A DNA stretch of 48,676 nt from positions 40,779-89,454 of the forward strand of contig LFRU01000098.1 of NCBI GenBank assembly GCA_001512495.1, in the 5' to 3' direction. The notes under the pieces are model-generated. The model searched no databases and was not told where the DNA came from. It saw nothing but the letters and a program-made list of their open reading frames with translations. This document shows, one piece after another, positions 37,182 through 46,718 of this stretch; position 1 is the stretch's first letter; each line of letters begins with the position of its first letter. Source of the stretch: Syntrophothermus sp. DTU052 (lineage in GTDB: Bacteria; Bacillota; Syntrophomonadia; Syntrophomonadales; DTU052). Position numbers and translations under genes: made by a program.

Positions 37182-38820
37182 TCATCCCAGGCCCCAAATT
37201 GCAACGCAATTTCTTCCCTTGGCTTTTGCCTTGTACAGGGCGTCATCGGCCTTTGTGAAAAGATCCTCAATACTACTGCTATCGTCAGTGTCACCACAGA
37301 TTGCCGCTACTCCAATGCTTACCGTTAAGTAATCTCCTGCTCTCCGTAAATAACTTTGTCTCCGGCAACAGTTTTCCGAAACTGTTCCGCTGCCTTTTTT
37401 GCCTCCTTCAAAGATGTGTTCTTTAAAAGAACAGCAAACTCATCTCCTCCTATGCGCCCAACAATATCAGTTTTCCGAAAACTGTTCTTTATGGTGTTTC
37501 CAATCTCACGAATCACTTCGTCCCCGACCGCATGCCCAAAGGTATCGTTGATATTCTTGAAAGAATCCAAATCCATCATCAACAATGACAGTTCCCCATT
37601 ATGCCTTTTGTCCCGGGCAAACTCCCTTTGAGCCAAACTCATAAACTCTGCTCGATTGTGATTGTAGAGGCCGCTTAAGGAATCTGTGGTAGCCAAAACC
37701 TTAAGTTCCTCCCGAATTTTCCTTTCTTCCGTAACATCACGGATGGATTTTAGCATTTTCCTGTTTCCATCCTGGTAATCACCCAACGGGACCGTGTCAA
37801 TCTCAAAAAAACGCTCTTCTCCATTTATTACCAAAGAATAATCAGAGCCAATCTCGCTTTTAAATATTTCCAGCAACTCCGGCTCTCGATGAAGAATGCG
37901 CTCTATGGGATAATTTTCCAGTGAAATATTTAATTCTCCAAAAAAATTCTGGGCCGCCTTATTGTAATCTATTATCCTTCCCCCCGGTCCCAATATTACC
38001 ATGCCGGCGAAGTTATTCTCAAAAATTGTTTCCCGAGCCAGGGTTCTTATTTCCATAAAATCGTATTTTATAATGCCATAGCTGAGGGTAAGTAGTGAAA
38101 CGGGCAGTATGAGAGCGGCATAGTCAATACTCTGCTCATCGAAAGCGAAAAGAATCAGCACTACCCCAATAAGAGTGAACAAGGTAGTGAAAAATGTAAT
38201 CACAAAATGTTTTCTAGTATAGCCGGCCCGATTCTCTAGATATCCTAACAGGTAAATAGTAATTGTCAGGAGCAAACACAGTATGGTATATGAAATGTTT
38301 ACATAGTACCAACAACCTCTTTCCATATACAAGGAACTATATCCTAATATCTGTCTCACTTCCCAACTGGAATAATAAAGGTGATGCCATGAATTGGTAA
38401 GCCGCATGAAAAAGTAATCACTGGTATGACAAACAGCAAAAGTACTGTCCGGTTTCCGGGGGTACAGATAGTTCTTGTATAAAGGAGAGCCACTACCAGC
38501 CATAGAACAGCAATAAAAGGTAATCCCATATATTGAATCTGATTCCAAAACATCATCTCTTGCAAGTTGCTGCTGTTGATAACCATTAAATAACCAAACA
38601 AATAAACACTTACACATAATAGCAAGACAGAAAAAGCCTTGCGGTAGTTGGTTCTGCCCTTTGAATAGAAATAGGCGGCGAAAAACTGAGTAAATGCAAT
38701 CGTGAGAACCAGGTAAAGACTAAGTAGTGTTTTCAAGCACAGCACCTCTACATTATTGGAATCCAGATCAAATTCTTTAACTCTCAAGCACTGGTAATTT
38801 TGAAATTCCCAGCTTTTCAT
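37182..38820 (-). pseudogene. 7TM-PAS-GGDEF diguanylate cyclase gene with two frameshifts
   Basis: N-terminal 7TM in ORF 38356-38820; PAS-GGDEF in ORF 37325-38617; remaining GGDEF C-terminus (LTVSIGVAAICGDTDDSSSIEDLFTKADDALYKAKAKGRNCVAIWGLG) in another frame ending at 37182. Confidence 0.85.
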
Positions 38821-39115
38821 TTAGGGTAAGTCTCGCAAATATGGTTGGCGCCATGAAATGAAAAGGACATGGACCTACAGCCATCAAAAGGAAGGAGTTA
38901 AAACTCCATGTCCGAGAAAATTATACACTTAAATGAAAAGACCATAAAGAATTAGTTGAAGGGAATCCGGTTCAAGTCTCTTCTTGACCTCTTTTTACCA
39001 ACCTAAACTTTACAGCACCCTCCAGCAGGGGTCTGTTAAGACACAGCCGCAGTGACTCCCGGCTTGAATCCTTATTACATATCTCAAGCCGTCATGGCAT
39101 TGATCGGGGAGATGT

Positions 39116-39418
39116 TTGAATCGGAGAAACAGCTCAACAAAAGTTGAGTTGCATACCTTGGCCGACACGGGGGAAACTGATTCTGAGGTGAATCGCTTGA
39201 GGTTATCTTTTCGTCGCAACTTGGGAAGCCGCGACCGGGGCATCAGGGCTCTGCTTGGTCTGACTGCTTTTCTCCTGGCCGTTTTTCGCTCGGGGGTAAT
39301 CACCAGACCGGTAAGTATCGTGCTTCTGGTCATAGGTATTCCCTTAATAGTGGAAGCAATTGCCGCTACTGAATCGTCATGGATCTGCTGGGTTGGTCAA
39401 CCCGGGACGGCAGGTTAA
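39116..39418 (+). CDS. DUF2892-like small membrane protein
   Basis: RRNLGSRDRGIRALLGLTAFLLAVFRSGVITRPVSIVLLVIGIPLIVEAIAA. Confidence 0.5.
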   Translation: MNRRNSSTKVELHTLADTGETDSEVNRLRLSFRRNLGSRDRGIRALLGLTAFLLAVFRSGVITRPVSIVLLVIGIPLIVEAIAATESSWICWVGQPGTAG

Positions 39419-39563
39419 GCAGGGTGCGTTAGTACCCTGGATTGAAACGAAGAACCTGTTGCCGGCTGAAGCCATCACTGCTAAGCCTGCTCAGGCCGAC
39501 CTCCGCCGGGAACGGTTTTCATCGAAGCATGAATCAACGTATAAGACAGATGAGGTATGATAA

Positions 39564-39674
39564 ATGAACACCAAGAGCCGCGAGTTCTGGATAATTGTAT
39601 TCGTAGGCCTTATCCTGGTCTTCGGTTTAATAGCCTGGGGTCTCACCCCCATAGTCCAGCAGATTTTAAGATAA
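39564..39674 (+). CDS. 36-aa predicted single-span membrane peptide
   Basis: MNTKSREFWIIVFVGLILVFGLIAWGLTPIVQQILR; below the ORF track length cutoff. Confidence 0.4.
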   Translation: MNTKSREFWIIVFVGLILVFGLIAWGLTPIVQQILR

Positions 39675-39713
39675 ATGGGCCCATCATATAATTGGAAACT
39701 GCCGCGATACAGA

Positions 39714-40850
39714 TCAGAGCAGAGAGGCGATGATCATCTTCTGGATATTGTCAGTCCCGCCGACAATGCTGCAGGCTTTGGCGTCCCGGAAGTAGATACT
39801 GAGAATGCTGTCGTCATTGTATCCTGCAGCACCCATGATATCTATGGCCCGGGCTGTAACCATCTGCCCTACCTGGCCCGCATAGAGCCTGGCCATCGAA
39901 GAGGCCCGGGTATAATCCCCGTCCTGATCCATCAGATAGCAGGCCCTCCACACCATGAACCTGGCAGCATCAATGGCAGTAGCCATTTCCGCCAGGGGAA
40001 AGGATACTCCCTGATTTGAGAATATGGGGCGGCCAAACTGTTCCCTCATCCGGGCGTAGGCTAAAGTGTGCTCATAGGCGGCCCGGGCGATACCTAACTG
40101 GATGGCCCCGATTAAGGCCCGCCCACAATCCAGGGTCTGGCTAAGCAAGAGGTATCCCGTATCCGCGTGGCCAACGAGCTCTTCTCTCTTTACCGGCACA
40201 TCTTCGAATACCAGTTGGGCGTTATTACTGTAGCGAATACCCAGGGTTTGTCTGTTTTTGCTTGCCTTGACCCGGTCCCGGGGAACGACCAGAAACTGAC
40301 AGGCTCCGGGACGACCATCCCGAGAGGCGCCGGCACATACAGTTACAAAATCAGCCACCGCTCCGTTAATAACGTAGTCCTTGATTCCATTTAAGATAAA
40401 TCCGTCGTCCGAAGGCTGATAATATGTGTCCAGCCTCTGAATATCCGATCCCCCTTTGGGTTCCGTAAGAGCAAAGGAAGCAAGGGCCGGCTTATGCGAA
40501 ACCAGCGGGACGAGAAATCTTTTTTTCTGTTCGTCATCACCGCCCACCAGGATTGGTAACAGGGCGTGAATAGTACCGACCATGCAAGCGGCCAGACCGG
40601 CACATACCGCTGCCACCTCTTCAATAATCAGGGCGGTCGTCACAAAGTCCAGGCCTCGTCCTCCGTATTCTTCCGGCACAATAGGAGCCACCATATTTAA
40701 GCGAGCAAGAGCTTCAACCGGACGCCAGTCAAAATCCTGTTCCTGCCGACGGTCCATCTCCAGAACCAGAGGCTCCACCTCACTTTTGAGTACATCCCGG
40801 ACCAGCGAGACCAATTCCATTTGCTCTTCGCTCATCTGGAACGCTATCAC
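39714..40850 (-). CDS. Acyl-CoA dehydrogenase
   Basis: LTEPKGGSDIQ, ARMREQFGRPIFSNQGVSFPLAEM, SIVGGTDNIQKMIIASLL. Confidence 0.94.
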   Translation of the reverse strand: MIAFQMSEEQMELVSLVRDVLKSEVEPLVLEMDRRQEQDFDWRPVEALARLNMVAPIVPEEYGGRGLDFVTTALIIEEVAAVCAGLAACMVGTIHALLPILVGGDDEQKKRFLVPLVSHKPALASFALTEPKGGSDIQRLDTYYQPSDDGFILNGIKDYVINGAVADFVTVCAGASRDGRPGACQFLVVPRDRVKASKNRQTLGIRYSNNAQLVFEDVPVKREELVGHADTGYLLLSQTLDCGRALIGAIQLGIARAAYEHTLAYARMREQFGRPIFSNQGVSFPLAEMATAIDAARFMVWRACYLMDQDGDYTRASSMARLYAGQVGQMVTARAIDIMGAAGYNDDSILSIYFRDAKACSIVGGTDNIQKMIIASLL

Positions 40851-41209
40851 GTCGATTCTCCTTTCCTCTTGGCCTTAAGCCATCTGATGAAATCCATCAC
40901 CGATTTCCGGTCTTCCCGGGGAAGATCGTTTAACTCGGACATGATCTGCAGTAATTCCGCCACCTCATTGTGAGTGGCCGATTTAGCCGGTTCAACGACC
41001 GGGTCAATCGGCTGCAGAAAATAATCGAGCGGCCTGCCCAACGCCTCGGCAATCTTCTGCAACTGAGGCAGGTATATTCGCCGCTTACCCTTCTCATAAT
41101 TGGAAAGGGTGGCCTGAGAAATCCCCAGTCGTTCGGCCAGTTCCTTTTGATTGAGCCCGACTTCCTCGCGGGCAATAGCTATTCGGTATCCTATCTCACG
41201 GTATTTCAC
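40847..41209 (-). CDS. XRE-family HTH transcriptional regulator
   Basis: GYRIAIAREEVGLNQKELAERLGISQATLSNYEKGKRRIYLPQLQKIAEALG. Start probably GTG near 41209. Confidence 0.92.
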   Translation of the reverse strand: MKYREIGYRIAIAREEVGLNQKELAERLGISQATLSNYEKGKRRIYLPQLQKIAEALGRPLDYFLQPIDPVVEPAKSATHNEVAELLQIMSELNDLPREDRKSVMDFIRWLKAKRKGEST

Positions 41210-41455
41210 ATTATCCACCTTTTCCTCTAATGTAATTATTATAACGCTTGTCGTCATATCTATAAACAACAACCCATTATTTCATGCCTACACGTAAATG
41301 TTTTTAAAGTATTGACCAATTCAAAGCCCTCAAATTACAATATATTTAACAGATTGTTATATTTATTACAATTGATCGTCGTTAACATAATAATTAAAGG
41401 GGTGATGCTCAGTAATATCCTTAAATTATTAAGACTTTTAAATGGAGGTATTGAT

Positions 41456-43045
41456 ATGTCTCTGCCTAACCGCAACAATCCTTACAGTTTTAATGAATTC
41501 CTGGATTGGCGAAGGAATTTCGACTACTACCGTGATGATCCGTTTCTGCAGAAGGTAGTAAAGCATTACACCGGCGAAGATTGGCCGGTGGTTGACGAGG
41601 AAGCCCGGAAAATATCCCCCAAGGTATCCTTCCGCTGGCGGGACATGGCCGAGGCCATAGCCTGGCCGGAAAAACGCCCTTACATGATGCACTACGACGG
41701 GCATAAGAACCGGATTGACCGCATTGTCCGCCCCAAAGAAACCGAGATTATGGAAAAGGAGATCTTTTCCGAAGCCTTGTTTTCTGATAAGACCTTGCCC
41801 TGGGTCAAGTTAACCAAGATGTATCTTATCTATCAAAACGGTGAAGCCTGCATCTCCTGCCCCATTACCTGTACTGAAGGCCTGGTGGAAATCCTCAAGA
41901 GGTATGCCGATACCCCCGAACTGAAACGCATTCTGCTTCACTGCCAGGAAGGAATTGACGGGGATTTCGCCATCGGTGCCCAGTATTTGTCGGAGATCCA
42001 CGGCGGTTCTGATGTGGGCGCCAACGTTCTGGAAGCAGTGCAGACGGGCGATACCTGGCGGCTGTACGGTACCAAATTCTTCTGTTCGGCCACTCACGCC
42101 GACTACGCTCTCATTACCGCCAAGCCGGTGGGGAGCGAGAAAGTAGCCTTATTCGTCATGCCCTCCTGGCTGCCGGGGGACAAGGAAAAGGAAAAACGAA
42201 ACGGCTACACTATCGACCGGATTAAGTGGAAGCTGGGTACCAGCGAGCTCACCACAGCCGAAATAACCTTTGATGGAGCCGTAGCCTACCCGGTTGGCCC
42301 TCTCCATCGGGGATTGGCCAATGTGGTAGGCATTGTCCTTACCTGTTCCCGTCTGACGGTTGGCCTGTCGGCTGCTGCCTTTATGACACGGGCAGTAAGG
42401 GAAGCAAAGCAGTACGCGCAGTTCCGAGAGGCCTTCGGGGTTAAAGTCGCTCAGTTCCCCCTGGTGGCTGGACAGCTGAGAAAAGCCGAGCAATTGGCCC
42501 GCCAAACCACGGCCGGTGCCTTCAAGCTTTATCGTGACTACCTGCAGTTGGAAAACGGTTTACAGGGCGGCCTGGTGACCACGGGCAGTGAAGAGCAAAC
42601 GAAGAAGACGTTTGAAGTACGAGAATTGATCATGCTGCAGAAAATTGCGGCATCCTGGGATTCAACAGATGCTATTCGGATCGCCATGTCCATTTTCGGC
42701 GGTCACGGCGTAATGGAAGATTTCTCTTCCCTTCCCCGCCTCTACCGTGATTCGGCCGTTAATGAACTTTGGGAAGGCCCTAGAAACGTTCTTTTGACCC
42801 AAATCCACCGAGACTTTCAGCGAGCCGCTGCCTGGTATTCACCGGCAGAATTTGTTGAGCGCATCCTTAAAGGAGCAGACCCCGCCCAAATTAAGGCCCT
42901 GTCGCAGGAAATGACGGAGCTTGTGTCCCTCCCCAACCTGCTTTCAATGGATGAAAAGACCATCGAGGCCAGCCAGCGGTGGGATCAATTCTGCCACGAT
43001 CTTTTCCATGCCTACCAGGCACTGGCGTTGCAAGAAGCGGAATAG
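41456..43045 (+). CDS. Acyl-CoA dehydrogenase (AidB/large ACAD-like)
   Basis: ITCTEGLVEIL, LSEIHGGSDVGANVLEAV, IFGGHGVMEDFSSLPRLYRDSAVNELWEGPRNV. ATG 41456 follows AATGGAGG. Confidence 0.92.
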   Translation: MSLPNRNNPYSFNEFLDWRRNFDYYRDDPFLQKVVKHYTGEDWPVVDEEARKISPKVSFRWRDMAEAIAWPEKRPYMMHYDGHKNRIDRIVRPKETEIMEKEIFSEALFSDKTLPWVKLTKMYLIYQNGEACISCPITCTEGLVEILKRYADTPELKRILLHCQEGIDGDFAIGAQYLSEIHGGSDVGANVLEAVQTGDTWRLYGTKFFCSATHADYALITAKPVGSEKVALFVMPSWLPGDKEKEKRNGYTIDRIKWKLGTSELTTAEITFDGAVAYPVGPLHRGLANVVGIVLTCSRLTVGLSAAAFMTRAVREAKQYAQFREAFGVKVAQFPLVAGQLRKAEQLARQTTAGAFKLYRDYLQLENGLQGGLVTTGSEEQTKKTFEVRELIMLQKIAASWDSTDAIRIAMSIFGGHGVMEDFSSLPRLYRDSAVNELWEGPRNVLLTQIHRDFQRAAAWYSPAEFVERILKGADPAQIKALSQEMTELVSLPNLLSMDEKTIEASQRWDQFCHDLFHAYQALALQEAE

Positions 43046-43078
43046 ACCGTAAGCTCGCCATTAAGGAGGAGGAGAATT

Positions 43079-44590
43079 GTGAAGATAAACATTGGTGACA
43101 TGATGAGAAACCGGGCGTATCTTTCCCCTGATTTGGAGGCTTTTGTGGGAGAGGGATATCGCTACACTTTCCGGGAGGCCAATCTCATGGTCAACCAGAT
43201 GGCCAACTATATGAAGAGCCTCCCAGTCTACCCCGGAGACCGGATCGCAATCCTGTGCAAAAACAATTACCAGTTCCTAATCGCCATGCTGGCAGCCGCC
43301 AAGATTGGAGCCATTACCGTACCGCTAAACTGGCGTTTACACCCGTCCGAGCTGGTGTATATACTAAACGACTGTGGCGCAGTCCTGCTCCTTTACGATG
43401 CTGGTTTCAGCGAAGCCGCCGAAGCCGTACGAACCCAAACCAAATTGCGTTACCTTATAAGGTCGGGCGGAACCGGTCAGGATATTGAGTTCAATCAAGC
43501 TCTGGCAGGTCAGCCGGCCGACGAACCGGGTCTGGTTGCAGGCGACGACGATGTTGCTGTAATCATGTATACCTCCGGTACCACCGGCAAACCCAAAGGT
43601 GCGATGCTGACTCATAAAAACCTGTTTTTCGTTACCGCCGGACACTGCCACACTATCAATTGGAAATACCGCGACCGCTTCCTTTCCGTTGCCCCCCTCT
43701 TTCACATTGGGGGCCTCGCTCCGATGATAACCAATATCCACTGCGGAACCACCTGTGTGTTTATGCCCGACTTTGATCCTGTCAAGACGTGGCAGACGGT
43801 GGTGGAGGAGAAAATTACTCACATGATGACGGTTCCGGTGATGCTGCTGGCCATGCTCAGGGTGCCCGGCATCGCGGAAATGGACCTCTCCTCCCTGGAG
43901 CACATTGTTTGCGGAGGTTCCATTGTCCCGGAAATCATATTCACCGAATATAAAAAGTACAACATCGAGGTCGAAAACGTCCTGGGGGTTACCGAGTACG
44001 CCGGAGCCCTAACCTTCTGGACTCACGACATGGGTTGGGATAAGAGAACCTCGGTGGGTAAAGCGGTATTCCATGGAGAAATCAAAATCGTGGATCCGGA
44101 GACCCGCAGTGAACTGCCCCCCGGACAGATCGGAGAAATTGCCGTCGCCGGTCCCCAGCTTTTCAAGGGATACTGGAACAATCCCGAGGCCACACAGAAG
44201 GTGGTGGCGGACGGTTGGTACTACACCGGAGATCTGGGCATGAAGGATGAGGACGGATTTATCTATGTGGTAGACCGGTTAAAGGATATGATCATAAGCG
44301 GTGGTGAAAACATTTATCCGGCTGAGGTTGAAGCCGTCATTGCCCGCGTACCCGGGGTAGTTGAGGTAGGTGTAGTCGGGAAACCAGACGTAAAGTGGGG
44401 TGAAGTGCCTGTAGCCTTCGTGGTAAAAGCTCCGGAAGCCGAGATTACCGAGGCTGATATTATCAAGGCCTGCACTGACAACCTGGCTCGCTTTAAGTGC
44501 GTCAAAGAAGTCATCTTCACCGGTCCCCTGCCGCGCAATGGGGTAGGTAAACTCCTTAAAGATCAGCTAAGGCAGCGGTTGGCCGGGTAA
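43079..44590 (+). CDS. Long-chain acyl-CoA synthetase (AMP-forming)
   Basis: MYTSGTTGKPKGAMLTHKN, GWYYTGDLG, RLKDMIISGGENIYPAEVE, GKLLKDQLRQ. GTG start behind GAGGAGGAG. Confidence 0.95.
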   Translation: MKINIGDMMRNRAYLSPDLEAFVGEGYRYTFREANLMVNQMANYMKSLPVYPGDRIAILCKNNYQFLIAMLAAAKIGAITVPLNWRLHPSELVYILNDCGAVLLLYDAGFSEAAEAVRTQTKLRYLIRSGGTGQDIEFNQALAGQPADEPGLVAGDDDVAVIMYTSGTTGKPKGAMLTHKNLFFVTAGHCHTINWKYRDRFLSVAPLFHIGGLAPMITNIHCGTTCVFMPDFDPVKTWQTVVEEKITHMMTVPVMLLAMLRVPGIAEMDLSSLEHIVCGGSIVPEIIFTEYKKYNIEVENVLGVTEYAGALTFWTHDMGWDKRTSVGKAVFHGEIKIVDPETRSELPPGQIGEIAVAGPQLFKGYWNNPEATQKVVADGWYYTGDLGMKDEDGFIYVVDRLKDMIISGGENIYPAEVEAVIARVPGVVEVGVVGKPDVKWGEVPVAFVVKAPEAEITEADIIKACTDNLARFKCVKEVIFTGPLPRNGVGKLLKDQLRQRLAG

Positions 44591-44664
44591 AATACCCCCA
44601 AATACGGGGCGGTTGCTTTTTTTGCTCGCTCCCATCGCCGCAAGACATAATTAAAGATGGAGCA

Positions 44665-44695
44665 GTTCCCCGGGATCATCATTGATCCGGGGAAC
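44665..44695. terminator. Hairpin between convergent acyl-CoA ligase and acyl-CoA dehydrogenase genes
   Basis: GTTCCCCGGGATCA / TGATCCGGGGAAC with a 1-nt bulge; no strong T tract. Confidence 0.4.
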
Positions 44696-44726
44696 GTCCA
44701 TCCTCATACAGCAAAAGAGAGGAGGC

Positions 44727-46553
44727 TTAGTACTCGAATATTTCAATCGGCGCTTCGATAACTGTGTCGTCCCCTTCCTTAACCAACCTGGCCACCAGGT
44801 TGACATTGGGAACCACGTTTCTCAGGTAATACCTGGCCGAAAGAACCTTCCCGTAGTAGAAATGATAATCCCAGTGTTCCGGACCCAGCTCATTCACCCT
44901 CTTCTGAGCGATAAGAGCCTGATCCAGCAGACAATAACCGCCGTACAGCTGACCGGTAGCGGTGAGAATGCGGCGGGCCAATACCTGATAGTAGCCAATC
45001 TTCTTGGCAGCCTTATACTCTGCCATAGCGGCCATGATATCCCGGTAAGACGACAAGGCCTCTTTCAGATTGGCAAATTCAAGTCCGAAGCCGTTATCAT
45101 TCCCCTGGTGGGCAGCAATGAAATCTTCGATCTCCTTCAGGAAGTCAGCAAAAACCACACCCTTATCCAGGGACCACTTCCGGTTTATCAGGTCCTGGGC
45201 CTGTATAAAATTCGTTCCTTCCCAGATGGAGTAGATCTTGAGATCCCGGGCTGCTTGAGCCACGGGATAATCCTCGCAGTACCCATAGCCACCGTAAGTC
45301 TGGATGGATTCCGCTACCAGACTCCAGGCTTCGTCACTGGGGTATGCTTTACATATGGGAGTTAGCACATCCACCCGTCCACCAGCCCATTTCCTTCTTT
45401 GAGGATCGGGATCGTGCCGGAACATGTCCTGATAGAAATAGGCTTTCATGATCATGGCGCGGCACGCCTCCAGGGTTGCCTTGTTAACCATCAACATGCG
45501 TTTGACGTCAGCATGGTTGATGATTGGAACCCTGGGCCCCTTGGGGTCGGAGGCCGAACGCCCCTGTATCCTCTCCTTGGCGTAGTTCTTTGCGTTCCAG
45601 TACGCGTTGGCGGCCACGGAAAGAGCCTGCATACCGGTACCTTTGCGCTCTTCATTCATCATTTGGAACATCTGGGCCATGCCTTTGCTGACTCCATCAG
45701 GCCCCGGAGGTTCCCCCACCAGCCAACCGCGGCATCTGTCGTTATCACCAAAAGCGAGGGCGGCTGTAGGCTGGGCATGTAACCCCATCTTGTGTTCTAT
45801 GGCAGTGGTGACGACATCATTATCCTCCAGACTGCCGTCCTCGTTTACCCAATACTTGGGCACCACAAAGAGTGAAATCCCTCTGGTCCCCGGTGCGGCT
45901 CCTTCAATCCTTGCCAGGAACAGGTGAATGATGTTTTCTGCAAAATCACCATCCCCGCAGGTGATGAATTGTTTTGAACCCTTGATCTTGTATACCCTGG
46001 GATCGGAAGTAGGATAAGCTTTGGAGAGGATATCTCCTACGTCAGTTCCAGCAGTTGCCTCAGTCAGGCACATGGTTCCGGCCCATGTACCATCATACAT
46101 TTTGGGGAGAAACATCTCCTTCAGTTCTTCCGACCCAAACTCCTGAATCAGCCGGGCTGCACCGCTGGTCAAGGCGTGAGCACGCATCGGCGGGCAGGCG
46201 GCCTGAAACATCTCATATATGGCGCATTGAAGGATTTCAGGCAGGGTGCCTTCAGTCTCCTCAATATTGGAGGTACCCCAGCCGTTCTCCTGGATATACT
46301 TGAATATCCGGGTGAATCCGGGGTGAACGGTGGTCTTACCATTCTCGAATTTAACCCCGAACTCCTCCATCTCATCTCCATCGGCGGCGATAACCTCGGC
46401 GGCGATGTTGTGACACTGGTCAATCATCATGTCCAGGTCTTCAATGGTGTAGTAGCCGTTATACTTCTCGTATTGAAATATTTCTTCGACTGGAAGCCAT
46501 TCCTTCAGAATGAACTTCAGGTCACGGGTGTTGTAGGAATAAGAAGTACTCAA
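44727..46553 (-). CDS. Acyl-CoA dehydrogenase (large, with C-terminal extension)
   Basis: MCLTEATAGTDVGDILSKA, GSKQFITCGDGDF, IYSIWEGTNFIQAQDLI. TTG at 46553 is ~9 nt from AAAGGAG. Confidence 0.93.
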   Translation of the reverse strand: MSTSYSYNTRDLKFILKEWLPVEEIFQYEKYNGYYTIEDLDMMIDQCHNIAAEVIAADGDEMEEFGVKFENGKTTVHPGFTRIFKYIQENGWGTSNIEETEGTLPEILQCAIYEMFQAACPPMRAHALTSGAARLIQEFGSEELKEMFLPKMYDGTWAGTMCLTEATAGTDVGDILSKAYPTSDPRVYKIKGSKQFITCGDGDFAENIIHLFLARIEGAAPGTRGISLFVVPKYWVNEDGSLEDNDVVTTAIEHKMGLHAQPTAALAFGDNDRCRGWLVGEPPGPDGVSKGMAQMFQMMNEERKGTGMQALSVAANAYWNAKNYAKERIQGRSASDPKGPRVPIINHADVKRMLMVNKATLEACRAMIMKAYFYQDMFRHDPDPQRRKWAGGRVDVLTPICKAYPSDEAWSLVAESIQTYGGYGYCEDYPVAQAARDLKIYSIWEGTNFIQAQDLINRKWSLDKGVVFADFLKEIEDFIAAHQGNDNGFGLEFANLKEALSSYRDIMAAMAEYKAAKKIGYYQVLARRILTATGQLYGGYCLLDQALIAQKRVNELGPEHWDYHFYYGKVLSARYYLRNVVPNVNLVARLVKEGDDTVIEAPIEIFEY

Positions 46554-46718
46554 GCAGTTCATCTCCTTTCTATTTACCACGAATGTAAGGTGAGCCCGGG
46601 CCGCTGTCACGGCTTCCGGGACTTCACCTTACACAGGAACCTGCTCATCCAACTACACCATCGACATTTCTTGTCAGGCCAGTGCTGTTGAGCAGTGGTT
46701 AGCTCCTACTTATATTAT

